Assembly (NCBI GenBank): GCA_030844895.1
Contig: CM061231.1
Coordinates: forward strand, 133,023,023 to 133,087,022
DNA from: Ambrosia x helenae
Taxonomy: Eukaryota; Streptophyta; Magnoliopsida; Asterales; Asteraceae
Reading direction: 5' to 3'
Length of the DNA: 64,000 bases
Made by a program: the position numbers and the translations under genes
Notes under the pieces: model-generated
The model's database searches: none
What the model was told of the DNA's origin: nothing
The model's input: only the letters and a program-made list of their open reading frames with translations
In this document: positions 42,893-53,109 of the stretch, piece by piece
How positions within the stretch are numbered: the first letter of the stretch is position 1
How the letters are laid out: each line of letters opens with the position of its first letter

Positions 42893-44350
42893 AATGGAAA
42901 AATCTGAAAATTTCCCCAAATCACGAATTCGAATCCCGTTCAACATTTTTCAATCTGGTAAACTTCCAAAACTCAAATTTTCACTTTTTGAATGATACAA
43001 AGCCCAGATGGTGTTATCAAATCTCAGAAATTGACCATCAAGTATCCCCGGTTATCAAAAATAAAACAGAAATGCAAATATTTTGGATTTTCTGAAATTT
43101 TAACAAAACACACCTAAAATCTTTTTGGATTTTGTATCTTTTTGACAATAAAAGTAAAATGCAACAAAGTAAAATGCATCAAAGTAAATGAAAGCAGTAA
43201 ACATTTTGTGATATCCGGTAAGAGGATCATATCAGTTTTCTGAGAAATCTGAACACAGCGTTGATCTGTTTAAATATTATCATTAGAAACAATATGTGAC
43301 ACGGCAATTGCTGATATTGTGGTCCACGTAAGCTCACATGCAGACAATTACGCAATGCTTTAAAATGATACGAATTAGATGTATTAGATTAACACATTGT
43401 GGTTCCCACACACACGACATACTCCCGTATCAAGAAGTAAATGCACAAAGACTCATTGTAAAGCGTGATTATGCTTTCGTCGTCTGTAATTGTACAAGAT
43501 ATAATGCATAGAGGTATACAGGTCAGCAAATTAATGCAGCAAAGTAACATATGCACTATACCAGGTTGAGGACTGATATTAATCATGATTTGCATCAATG
43601 ATCAATACGATGTAATAGATAATCTTTGATCATCATATAACATGTAAAGTTCCTCAATTCGGTAACTTTAGGATTTGGCATATAGCTCTTTTATAAAGAC
43701 ACCCTGTCTGATCTAGGTCCGTAATGACTTACAGCAGAAGATCAGAGAGGCTATCCCCAGACAACTAATAACATAACGACCCTAAACCTCCGAGTTTTGT
43801 ACAAATACCCTATCAAACGAAATTACGGTACTAAGACCATATGCCCATGAGGTGTTCAGCCACAAACGCGTAGTTTGTTATGTTTGTATCACTAATGCAC
43901 GCAATATTTAGTCTACGAAGCCTATCAGCATATCACACGTAATCAACATACATCTCATTATACTATACAATTCTTTAGCCTGTGTCAGATCCCCACTGAT
44001 GTACTATCATTTCCTCTTTTTATCCAGGAAATCATTTTGGTTTTTCTAATTTTTAGGTATTTTGAAAATTTTTCAATGTTTTTGGTTTTTCTGATAAAAT
44101 GACTCCCCCTAAAATAAAGAACATATTTTTGGGTTTTTAATTTTTCTGAAAAACAAAACAAAAATTTGAAAGAAACAATCCACTTGAAAGCATCAACTTC
44201 TTTGAGGATTAAACAACCCTCTCGAAAGCATCAACTTCTTTGAGGATTATGATAGTAAAGAGAAATTCCCAATTAGCAAAGAGAAATTCCCATTTAGCAA
44301 AAATTTAAAAACAAAAACTAAAACTAAAAAGCGATAAACTGAGGTGCCGA
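42893..44350 (-). other. Copia-2 post-pol spacer
   Basis: Non-coding. It contains a second PPT-like box (minus-strand CTTTATTTTAGGGGGAGT, 44102-44119) and two short tandem duplications: GAAAGCATCAACTTCTTTGAGG at 44186 and 44224, and AGCAAAGAGAAATTCCCA twice near 44255-44300. Confidence 0.6.
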
Positions 44351-47300
44351 TTAGTCCTGTTTTTCCTTTATATTGTTTACTTTTAAAAGATATTCAAAGC
44401 GGGATCTGTCAAAACCTTTTGTAAACAAATCTGCACGTTGATAGTCAGTATGGATTTTGACCATATCTATCAATTCCTTTGCGTAACAATCACGGATAAA
44501 ATGATATTTAATCCGGATATGTTTCGCTTTAGAATGATTTTCAGTATTTCTTAGTTAATGCAATTGCGGCTTCGTTGTCACAGTGTATAGGGGTTTTAAG
44601 AAACTGCAAACCGTAATCCACCATCTGTTGTTGGATCCAGAGTACTTGCGAACAGCAACTTGAGGCTGCAATGTACTCAGCTTCACAGGTAGATAGCGCC
44701 ACGGAAGTCTGTTTCTTGCACTGCCAGGTAATTAACCTGCTCCCTAAAAACTGGCAACCGGCTGTAGTTGATTTGCTGTCTTTGTCACAGCCGCCCCAAT
44801 CTGCATCACTAAAAGCAATAAAATCAAAATCATCATCATTAGGGTACCAAAGTCCTTTAGATGGACAACCCTTCAGATATCGAAGGATACGCTTGACCGC
44901 CGTCAGATGACTTTGTTTCGGCTTCGATTGATAGCGAGCACAGAGACACGTTGCATACATAATATCTGGTCGAGACGCTGTCAAATACATCAGAGATCCG
45001 ATGATTGCTCTGTATGTAAATGGGTCTGTCAGCTCCCCCTTAGCGTCCACTCCAATCCCGTGATTGGGTTGAATCGGGGTATCCATTGGCTTAGAGTCCT
45101 CCATCTAGAACCGGCTCAAGATGTCGGATACGTATTTCGTCTGGTGAATGAAGATCCCGTCGGGTCTTTGGTCCACCTGTAAGCCGAGGAAAAACTGCAT
45201 CTCCCCCATTGCGCTCATTTCGAACTTTTCTTGCATAACAGTTTCGAATTCCCTGCATAAAAGTTCGTTAGTTGAACCAAATATAATATCATCAACGTAA
45301 ATCTGTACTAGAAGCAAATCATCTCCCGTCTTCTTCGTAAAGAGGGTGCAATCGACGAGGCCGCGCTTGAATCCTTTGGATATGAGATATGTACTTAGCT
45401 CCTCGTACCACTGTCTTGGAGCCTGGTGCAAACCATATAAAGCTTTGTTCAGCACGTAGACCTTATCCCGGTGGATTGGGTCCTCAAAGCCTGGTGGCTG
45501 CCCGACATAAACCTCCTCCTTGACTTTCCCGTACAAAAATGCGCTCTTGACGTCCATTTGATAAACTTTGAATTTCTTGTATGAAGCAAACGCGAGGAAC
45601 ATCCGAATAGCTTCAATTCGTGCTACTGGTGCATAGATTTCGTTGTAATCAATCCCTTCGATTTGATAGAAACCCTGCACGACCAATCTGGCTTTGTTAC
45701 GAACAATAACCCCACGATCATCCTTTTTGCACTTAAACACCCATTTAGTGCCTATTTTCTTCCTTCCCGGCGGCAAATCTGTGAGCGTCCAGACTCCCAA
45801 TTTCTGGAATTGCAATAACTCCTCCTGCATTGCCTCAACCTAGGCATCTTCATTCAAAGCGTCCTTGTATGTCCTTGGCTCTACCTGCGACACATAACAT
45901 GCAAACGACCAATCATTTTGACTACCAGATTTTTGAATTTTGGCATATAATGCTAAAGCACCAAAACTCTCTGGCGAGTTAACGCTTTTCAGCTGCCCTT
46001 TGGTCATAACACCACTTCCAGGATCACCGATAACTTGCTCCAGCGGGTGAATACGATGAATCCGAGATTCCGGATTAACAGGTACAATAACTCCCGTCTG
46101 AGCAGTCAAGTTTTCTACAGCATCCTGATCATGACCCGTGTTTGATGATGAAGCAACATTTGAATTTGAAGTTGAGTTCACAGATTGCACCTCTAATTCT
46201 TCTGCATGTTCAAGAACGGCTTCTTCAAATTGTTCATCTTCAGATTCTGAAGTGTCTAATGAAGTTGAAGCCTCTTGAAACAACTCTTCCTCTTGTATAG
46301 GAGCACTGGTATCATTAGAAGCTGGTAGGGGGTTCACGGTGATTGGACGCATCAACGGTGAAGTCGCCGCGTTTTCACACTCGTAAAGTAATCTGATAAC
46401 AGCTTCTTCAACCAAGCTATCTAGGTTGAATGATTCAAAGAAATCTTTGTAATCAAACATCCAATCAGGACCCGTGCCTTGCAAATTTTGAGTGTATCGT
46501 TGAACTTCCACGTTAGCCCTATCCTCCACTTGACGAGTTTGCTTGTTGAATACCCGTTTGAGCGGGGTTGCATATCCAACAAAATATCCCTCCTCAGCTT
46601 TAGGACTAAACTTCTCACCTGGATTCAACATCGTGCATGGCGCCCCGAAAGGTTCTAGATACTCTAAGTTGGGCTTACGTCGGTGTAACAGTTCATAAGA
46701 TGTTTTTCCAAACTTCTTCACTGTTAGAACTAGATTTAGTGTATAATTTGCTGCATAAATCGCCTCATTCCAGAACATTACCGGAAGATTTGAATCAGCG
46801 AGCATTGTTCTAGCCGCTTCAATTAGAGTCCTATTCTTTCGTTCAGCAACACCGTTCTGCTGTGGGGTGTACGGAGCCGAATATTCATGATGTATCCCTT
46901 TGCTTTCACAAAGTTCATCCATCTTGGCGTTTTTGAACTCCGTCCCGTTGTCACTCCTGATTCTTTTTATCTTCAAATTGTAAATATTCTCCAATCGAGT
47001 GAACAGAACTTGTAGGTTGGTAAAAGTGTCGCTTTTGTTCTTCAAACACATCACCCATGAAAATCTTGAATAGTCATCAGTGACAACTAAACAATAAAGC
47101 TCTCCAAGATGACTTTTGCGCTTGACCGGTCCGAATAGGTCCATGTGCAATCGCTCAAGCGGCATCTCAACAGAGTTAACTTTCTTCACTTTATGGGACT
47201 GTTTGTGTTGCTTCCCCTTCATACAACTTACACACTTGTCGTTCAGATGGAAATGTTTCACGTTTACTCCATCGACAAGCCCATTTCTCACAAGTTGATT

Positions 47301-47773
47301 CATTTTTCTCAGATGAATGTGCCCCATTCTGCGGTGCCACATAATCGATTCTTTCTCGGTCGCCTTGGATAGAAAGCATGTTATTTGCCCCTGTGATGTC
47401 ATCGCCTTGGACATGTCAAGAATATAGAGATTGTTGACGCGAGGTGCCATCAACATTATCCACTCCTTTGGAATTTTGAAGCCCGGTTTGAGAATATAAC
47501 AGGATTTGTCATCAAAATACACAGAAAATTGTTTATCACATATTTGACTGACGCTCAGCAGATTATAGTCTATCTGTTTCACATAAGATATCCGCTCGAA
47601 AGTCACAATCCCATTACTCACGCTTCCTTCCATTGTGATATAACCTCCTTTATTACCCGCGAAAGCGACATACCCTCCATTGATGTTTTTCACGTCAAAC
47701 AGCAATGCGAGATCCCCTGTCATGTGGCCTGAAGCTCCACTATCAACAATCCATAGACTGCTAATAGGGCCAG
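44351..47773 (-). pseudogene. pol: Copia-2 pol: protease, integrase, RT, RNase H
   Basis: In sense order: PR active site WIVDSGASGHMTGD (about 47725-47762); GAG-pre-integrase HHCC (HRRMGHIH, CVSCMKGKQH); integrase core with DLFGPV, RSDNGTEF and PQQNGVAERKN carrying the D-D-E triad; RT with KSAFLYG and YVDDIIFGS; RNase H with DADWGGC and CEAEYIAAS. Three breaks: a TAG at 45840-45842 where a Trp is expected, a TAG at 45105-45107, and a 1-nt shift near 44545-44560, after which HIRIKYHFIRDCY and ADLFTKGFDRSRF continue to a stop at 44351. The frame opens only after a TAG preceding the PR, so it is not joined to gag in frame. Domain identity is clear; the copy is inactive unless complemented. Confidence 0.9.
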
Positions 47774-47805
47774 CTGAAGCTCCCTACACACAAAAAGTAA
47801 ATCAT

Positions 47806-50800
47806 TTAGTTCTTTCGGGGGACCCAAGCCTGAGTCTTGGGCCTTTGAACATCGGCTTTCAAAGAAACATCCTCATTAACTTTTTCAACAACTTTTTGTT
47901 TTGGATCAATCTTTTTCTGATTGTTCAAAACATTTTCCTTTTTCTCACTTACCTTTGAAGTAGAAGCTCCTGGAGTACCATTTGGTGACCAAGATCGTTC
48001 AGATCTTTTAAGAATACGAATTTGAGATTTTGGTTTTTCAATTGGTTTCTGAACATTGTTAACAAAAGTAACTTTCTTGGCTACCTTATCTGAGTTAACA
48101 GACTTAGGTCCAACATTTGATTTGACAATCGGTTTTTGTGGAACCTTTTGTCTATCAATTGTTGTGTTCACCACAGGCTTTCTCCATGATTGTTCCATAG
48201 CAATCCGATTTCTTTGATCATATTGAATTGGACGATTGTTCCTCATTTGATGAAAATTGTTTTGATTATAAAAATGTTGTTGTTGAGGAACAACTCGTCT
48301 ATGTGGTGGAACATAATGATCAATCGGTTTTCTCATGGAATTTCTAACTTCAACCTCATGTCTTTTATGCCTTACATATGGACATTGAGCAAGTAAATGC
48401 CCACGTTCTCCACATTTAAAGCACTTTCGATACTCTTCAAAAACATAATGAGCATTTGGTGGAGCAAATGATCGAACAGGATATTGATCATTATACTGTT
48501 GATTCCTCAAACTCTCAGGAAGTGGTCCTTTTGAGTAAGTGGGCTCATGAAAACCATTTGCTTTGTCATTTGGTCGAATGAACTCAGTGACATGGACCTT
48601 TGGTTCTTGAGGAACATCCGAAAACAATTTCTTTAAAATTTCTGGTGGAATTTCGTTTGTTCTCTCATGTTTTGGGAACCAAATAGTGCTTTCTTGCCAA
48701 ATCTTTTCAATTTTAGCATAGTTAGCATTTTTGATTGGAAATTCCTCATCAGAGATGATTTTATCGGATCCTTCCATCCGATAAAACACCTTGACAGGTT
48801 TGTCACTTGGTTCATTCTCAATATCCTTTCTAATCTCATTCTTTTCAGACTTTTTCTCACGATGAACAGTTGCCATCGGATGCACATGTTGAGATGGTGA
48901 CACTGGTTCAGTAGTAATGATGTGATTTTCTTTTGGAATCTCACACGCATTAACAGTTTGGTCATTACCAGTATCATCATTCTCTGAGTCTGAATCCACA
49001 CTTTCAGCATAAACACCCTCATCATTCAAGCCTAAAATCGGTCTCACATCGGAATGAGGATCACCAATACTCGAGGTATTAGATTCCATTTCCAATGATG
49101 AATCTGATTTTACCGAGCTCTCCGGTATAACTTGGTGATAGTTATGATTTTCAAAAAGAACCGGAGATGGTACAGACTTGTAATTGGTGGTGTTATCATC
49201 AATGATATGGTCTACCACATAAGCAATATGCTTATAACTTTCCAACTTTTTGTTTACTTTCTTAGCAAAGCATTTTATGGCTGCCATTTCCAACTTGGTG
49301 TTTTCAATTTCATTGATATAGTTGTTAATTGCCAATTGTTTCAATGATAAAGTATTTTTCAAGTCAGAAATGTCCTTTTTATAGCCATCTAATACTTTGT
49401 TGAAAGCATTCAACTCTTTGCGAGTAGATTGACTGTTTATGATAGCACTATCACGTTGAATTCGGAGTTGTTTATTCTCCTCAGTCAATCTATCACATGT
49501 TCCACAATATTTATCACTTCTAATATCAGTGCTAGATTCAGAACTTACAGGTTTTGGCGGTTCAGTCATGGCCATCAACGCGAAATGAGCTTCCTTTCCA
49601 GTGAAAAACTTGGAATAGTCAATCTTGGTGAAAGCATCATCAGCAATGCACGACTTCCTCGTCATTAGAAAATCAGCTTCTGCTAACAACTGATCAATAT
49701 CATCATCTAAAGAATCAACACTTGCCTCTGTGTCCGATTCACTGTCTGAATCTGAATAAACTGATCTACACTCCTCAGGAACATCAGAAACTGTATCAAT
49801 CACCATTCCAGAATGAGTTTCCTCAGCCTTAACCTCAACAGGTTCATTCTCCACATCCATGTCATCCTCAGAATCATCACTATCACACTCCTCAGTTTCT
49901 TTCTTTTCTTCCTCCATCACCGACTCTTCAATATCAACCTTGCAAGCAACGCAAGCCACATTTCCACCAGTAGTGATTTCTTCCACTCCTATCTGCAATC
50001 CCGACCAATCAAACCTTTCATCTTGTTGAGTCATCAGTGCTTGATTCTGACTCGTGTTCTGTTGTGTCTCATTTGGTGTAGTGATTGGTATAACTGTTTG
50101 GTTAGGGTTGTTAGGAGATTGGTTTTGTATCTGGTTTGAAGTGTTAGGTTGTCTGTTTTGGTTGTTGTTAGAGTTGTTTTGACGGTTTTGGTAGTTGTTA
50201 TTGTTTTGGTAAGAAACTCGGTTTTGGTTTTGTTGTTGACGATTCTGATAGGTTGCATTGAATGGGTTTCTATTACCTTGTTTTGGTGGCTGGGTACATT
50301 CACGTTTAAAGTGACCTCTTTCTCCACAGTTAAAACAAGTAACTTTCTCCTTGTTGAACCCGTAGGTTGTGTTAGGAGAAGTTCCCAAATCTGTTCGACC
50401 TGTCTTTTCAATAAAATCTGTTGCTCTTCTCATGATGCTTGCAAAAGCCCATTGTATATCGATTAGTTCCATCTCTTCCTTGTCGATCTGTGCATAGTCC
50501 TCATTGGTTAAGTTGTTATTCCCAATTTGACTAGCAACAAGTCCATTGTAGGATGAAACCATTGCTGAGACTAGTGCAATATGTTGTTGAGCAACTTCCA
50601 CTGTCACATTGCCCAAGTTAGAAGTCTCCAAAACCACTTGTTGCTGATTAGGTTGAGTAACTTGGTTCATTGGTTGTTGAGATTGGCTAGCAGTATAGAA
50701 ACCTGCTTGTTGCATTGGGGAGAATGGTGAAATGTAGGAATTGTTGTATTGTTGTTGTGGTGGTGGTTGTGTGTATGATGGTTGTGAATAAGATGAAGTT

Positions 50801-51870
50801 TGTGCCATGTAGTTGATGGTCGGTTTTGGTGGTTCCATAACATTGGAAATGCAAGCAACATGTGGTGCAACTACCCCTCCTGAACTTGAGTTACTCACAG
50901 GAACTGAAGTACCTCCAAAGTATAAACTAGGATTCTGAGGAACCTGTGCTCTCCTAGCTTTCCTCTTCTCTTCCATTTCCTTGTTTTCCAGCTTCTGTAT
51001 GAACTCTTGAATAGTCCAGTACTGATATGCATCCTTCTCCCTGAGAACTTCCACATGCTGATCCCAGTAAGGTGGTAGAGCATCTGCAAACTTATCCACC
51101 AAATTCTTCATGGGAATCTGTATACCATAACTAGACAGTTCAGTTAGCAAATGACTATATCTAGGAGTTAATTCTTTTAATGTTTCATTCCCAATATAAG
51201 AAAAATTCTCAAACTCCTTTCTCAGTTCATCCATCCTCAAACTTCTCGTTTTCTCGTTCCCATCATGCCTCCTCTTAAGCACATCCCACAATTGCTTAGA
51301 GGTCGTACAAGTCCCAAATTGATGTAGCAGATCATTTGTTATTGCTTGAGTCAATTGGGAAAAGGCTTTCTTTTCCACCACATATTTCTTTTTCTCATCC
51401 TCAGTTAAGCTTTCCAAAGGAATCATTTCACCTGTATTCTCCAAAATCGGTGCTGTGTATCCTTTAGCAATCATGCTCCATGCCTCTGCTCCTTCCACTC
51501 CCATGCCTTCTAAATGAATCTTGAACTTGTTCTGCCACTGATTGTATTCTGATATGTCCATGAGTTTCGGTGGCCTATTCCCGCTACCTGAAGACAAATC
51601 GTTAATCAAAGTAGAAATAGCATTAGTAGTTTGAGTGTTTACCACCGCCGCTGCTACTCCCCAGTAATCATGTTGTGGTGCTGGAGGTGCTACACTTTGA
51701 GGCATCGAGCTCGTCATCGCCATGTAGTTTATCGGTTGCGAAGACTGTGCGCTCGTCTTTTGTGCTGCCACTATCCATGGGTCCATCACTTGCTGTTGTG
51801 GTTGTGTCGTTGTTGGTCTCGGTGTAGTCGGAAAATTCCACATGATCACGAACTTAGAAAACTTCAACAC
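47806..51870 (-). CDS. gag: Copia-2 gag, unusually large, two zinc knuckles
   Basis: 1354 intact codons; the in-frame ATG encoding MWNFPTT at about 51843 is an alternative start. A UBN2-type capsid-like region spans about residues 95-310 (QWQNKFKIHLEGMG, LWDVLKRRHDG, FADALPPYWDQHV). The first CCHC knuckle, CFNCGERGHFKREC, is near residue 510 and is followed by an Asn/Gln-rich stretch (about 525-620) and an acidic Ser/Asp/Glu tract (about 655-745). A second knuckle, CFKCGERGHLLAQC, is near residue 1150, then a basic Lys/Pro/Gln-rich tail ending AWVPRKN. Gag forms the cytoplasmic particle and packages RNA. Two knuckles ~640 residues apart and the total length are large even for SIRE gags. Pol lies downstream in another frame. 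Confidence 0.88.
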   Translation of the reverse strand: MLKFSKFVIMWNFPTTPRPTTTQPQQQVMDPWIVAAQKTSAQSSQPINYMAMTSSMPQSVAPPAPQHDYWGVAAAVVNTQTTNAISTLINDLSSGSGNRPPKLMDISEYNQWQNKFKIHLEGMGVEGAEAWSMIAKGYTAPILENTGEMIPLESLTEDEKKKYVVEKKAFSQLTQAITNDLLHQFGTCTTSKQLWDVLKRRHDGNEKTRSLRMDELRKEFENFSYIGNETLKELTPRYSHLLTELSSYGIQIPMKNLVDKFADALPPYWDQHVEVLREKDAYQYWTIQEFIQKLENKEMEEKRKARRAQVPQNPSLYFGGTSVPVSNSSSGGVVAPHVACISNVMEPPKPTINYMAQTSSYSQPSYTQPPPQQQYNNSYISPFSPMQQAGFYTASQSQQPMNQVTQPNQQQVVLETSNLGNVTVEVAQQHIALVSAMVSSYNGLVASQIGNNNLTNEDYAQIDKEEMELIDIQWAFASIMRRATDFIEKTGRTDLGTSPNTTYGFNKEKVTCFNCGERGHFKRECTQPPKQGNRNPFNATYQNRQQQNQNRVSYQNNNNYQNRQNNSNNNQNRQPNTSNQIQNQSPNNPNQTVIPITTPNETQQNTSQNQALMTQQDERFDWSGLQIGVEEITTGGNVACVACKVDIEESVMEEEKKETEECDSDDSEDDMDVENEPVEVKAEETHSGMVIDTVSDVPEECRSVYSDSDSESDTEASVDSLDDDIDQLLAEADFLMTRKSCIADDAFTKIDYSKFFTGKEAHFALMAMTEPPKPVSSESSTDIRSDKYCGTCDRLTEENKQLRIQRDSAIINSQSTRKELNAFNKVLDGYKKDISDLKNTLSLKQLAINNYINEIENTKLEMAAIKCFAKKVNKKLESYKHIAYVVDHIIDDNTTNYKSVPSPVLFENHNYHQVIPESSVKSDSSLEMESNTSSIGDPHSDVRPILGLNDEGVYAESVDSDSENDDTGNDQTVNACEIPKENHIITTEPVSPSQHVHPMATVHREKKSEKNEIRKDIENEPSDKPVKVFYRMEGSDKIISDEEFPIKNANYAKIEKIWQESTIWFPKHERTNEIPPEILKKLFSDVPQEPKVHVTEFIRPNDKANGFHEPTYSKGPLPESLRNQQYNDQYPVRSFAPPNAHYVFEEYRKCFKCGERGHLLAQCPYVRHKRHEVEVRNSMRKPIDHYVPPHRRVVPQQQHFYNQNNFHQMRNNRPIQYDQRNRIAMEQSWRKPVVNTTIDRQKVPQKPIVKSNVGPKSVNSDKVAKKVTFVNNVQKPIEKPKSQIRILKRSERSWSPNGTPGASTSKVSEKKENVLNNQKKIDPKQKVVEKVNEDVSLKADVQRPKTQAWVPRKN

Positions 51871-51894
51871 TTAGAAAAATTTTCCAAAGTAAAA

Positions 51895-52200
51895 TCCTAG
51901 GTTCGCCCGGATTGACCTAGATTCGCCCAAAATAAACTAGGTTCGCCCAAACTATAACACTTTCGTCCCTTCTGATTCTAAGTTCGACCAAACAGTACCA
52001 CCCGAACGTAGAAATCATCAGAATGTAAACACAGGCTAACACACTTTCCACTTTCGCCCAAAACAAACCGGTCGAATGTGAAATTATGTACCCGAAAGTG
52101 AAAATATCTACAACAAATTTCAGGTTCGTCCAAACAACTACTCAGGTTCGCCCACCCACAAACACTTTCGACCACTCAGGTTCCAAGTTCGCCCATTTTG
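51895..52200 (-). promoter_or_regulatory. TTCGNCC motif array in Copia-2 leader
   Basis: About thirteen copies (GGTTCGCCC, ATTCGCCC, CTTTCGTCC, GTTCGACC, GGTCGAATGTG and variants) between the 5' LTR and gag. Position in the transcribed leader leaves open whether they act on DNA or RNA. The stretch 52201-52480 beside it is AT-rich leader with no recognisable feature. Confidence 0.5.
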
Positions 52201-52481
52201 CCAAGAACACACTTTGAAAAACGGTTACACTTTGAAAAACGGTTATTTTGATCTCAGATTTTCAAAAGTTTATGGATTTGAATGATCTTAATCAGGTTAT
52301 GCTTCGGAATTGATTTGGAGCAACTTTAATTCTTGGAAAACTTGATTTTAACCACTAATTCAACTCTAAATCAATCAAAAACACTCAAAAACCATTTTCA
52401 TGCAAAAACAGATGTATTTTGATCAAAAATATGTCCAAATCAGCTCTGAGTTTATCAAATTTGTTGTTGTATGATCCGTAT

Positions 52482-52494
52482 GGCTCTGATACCA
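52482..52494 (-). other. Primer binding site, tRNA-iMet (Copia-2)
   Basis: Minus-strand TGGTATCAGAGCC, 3 nt from the 5' LTR. Confidence 0.9.
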
Positions 52495-52497
52495 CTT

Positions 52498-53012
52498 TGT
52501 GAGCGAAAGATTTTATCTAAAACAGGATAATATGATCATACAAGTTACAAAACCAGGTGCGGAAACCCTAGTTCTGAACAAACTGATAAAACTCTAATCA
52601 AAACACAATCAAGATCATTTTCAAAGCTTTTTCATAGATTAACTTTCTCAAATATTTAATTACAATCAATCACACGTTAATCTAGATCAATTACAGACTT
52701 TCACAAAATGACCTGGAACCTGACCTGAACACATACACAAATGACAACTCTATTACATACTCAAAAACACAAAACCTATTTATAGATACTGCACGTTCGC
52801 CCCTTTGCACCGGTCGAATGTGGATCTTTTCCACATTCGCCCACTACCAATGGTCGAATATGTTCTTCTGTCCAAGATCAATTCACCTTCGTCCAGTCTG
52901 TTGTACCTTCGTCCATTATCATTCTACCTTCGCCCCTTTTATCTACCTTCGCCCATTCTCTAACATATGTTAATTATGTTTATCCAATCATTAGTCGCAA
53001 AACGCATCAACA
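52498..53012 (-). repeat. Copia-2 5' LTR with motif-array promoter
   Basis: 515 bp, same as the 3' LTR except two substitutions. TATA at 52776-52785 and the eight-motif array at 52795-52960. Flanked by poly-T, giving the TTTTT duplication with 21474-21478. Confidence 0.95.
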
Positions 53013-53109
53013 TTTTTTTTTGACAAAAGATCAAAAGCTTTATGTTGTTCATGGATTGTGATGTGAATCGAGCCCTAGGTGTTTTGAACCTTGTCGTGGT
53101 TGTGTTTGT
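53013..53109 (+). other. Copia-1 leader fragment between two insertions
   Basis: 97 bp of Copia-1 leader continuing from 21478 (poly-T, then GACAAAAGATCAAAAGC). It ends in TTTGT, the duplicated target of the Tekay-like element. Confidence 0.85.

Larger units (their letters stand above)
21479..53012 (-). mobile_element. Copia-2: SIRE/Maximus-like Copia with extra env-position gene
   Basis: Minus-strand element with 515-bp LTRs at 52498-53012 (5') and 21479-21993 (3'), which differ at two positions by eye. The target duplication is TTTTT. Order in its own sense: LTR, tRNA-iMet PBS, leader with motif array, very large gag, PR-IN-RT-RNase H, PPT-like boxes, internal promoter-like array, extra coding region, PPT, LTR. 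NC-1 and NC-2 (26036-42351) interrupt the part between pol and the extra gene. Without them the element is about 15.2 kb. The RT/RNase H sequence, the multiple PPTs and the coding region after pol fit the SIRE lineage (Sirevirus). Confidence 0.85.
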
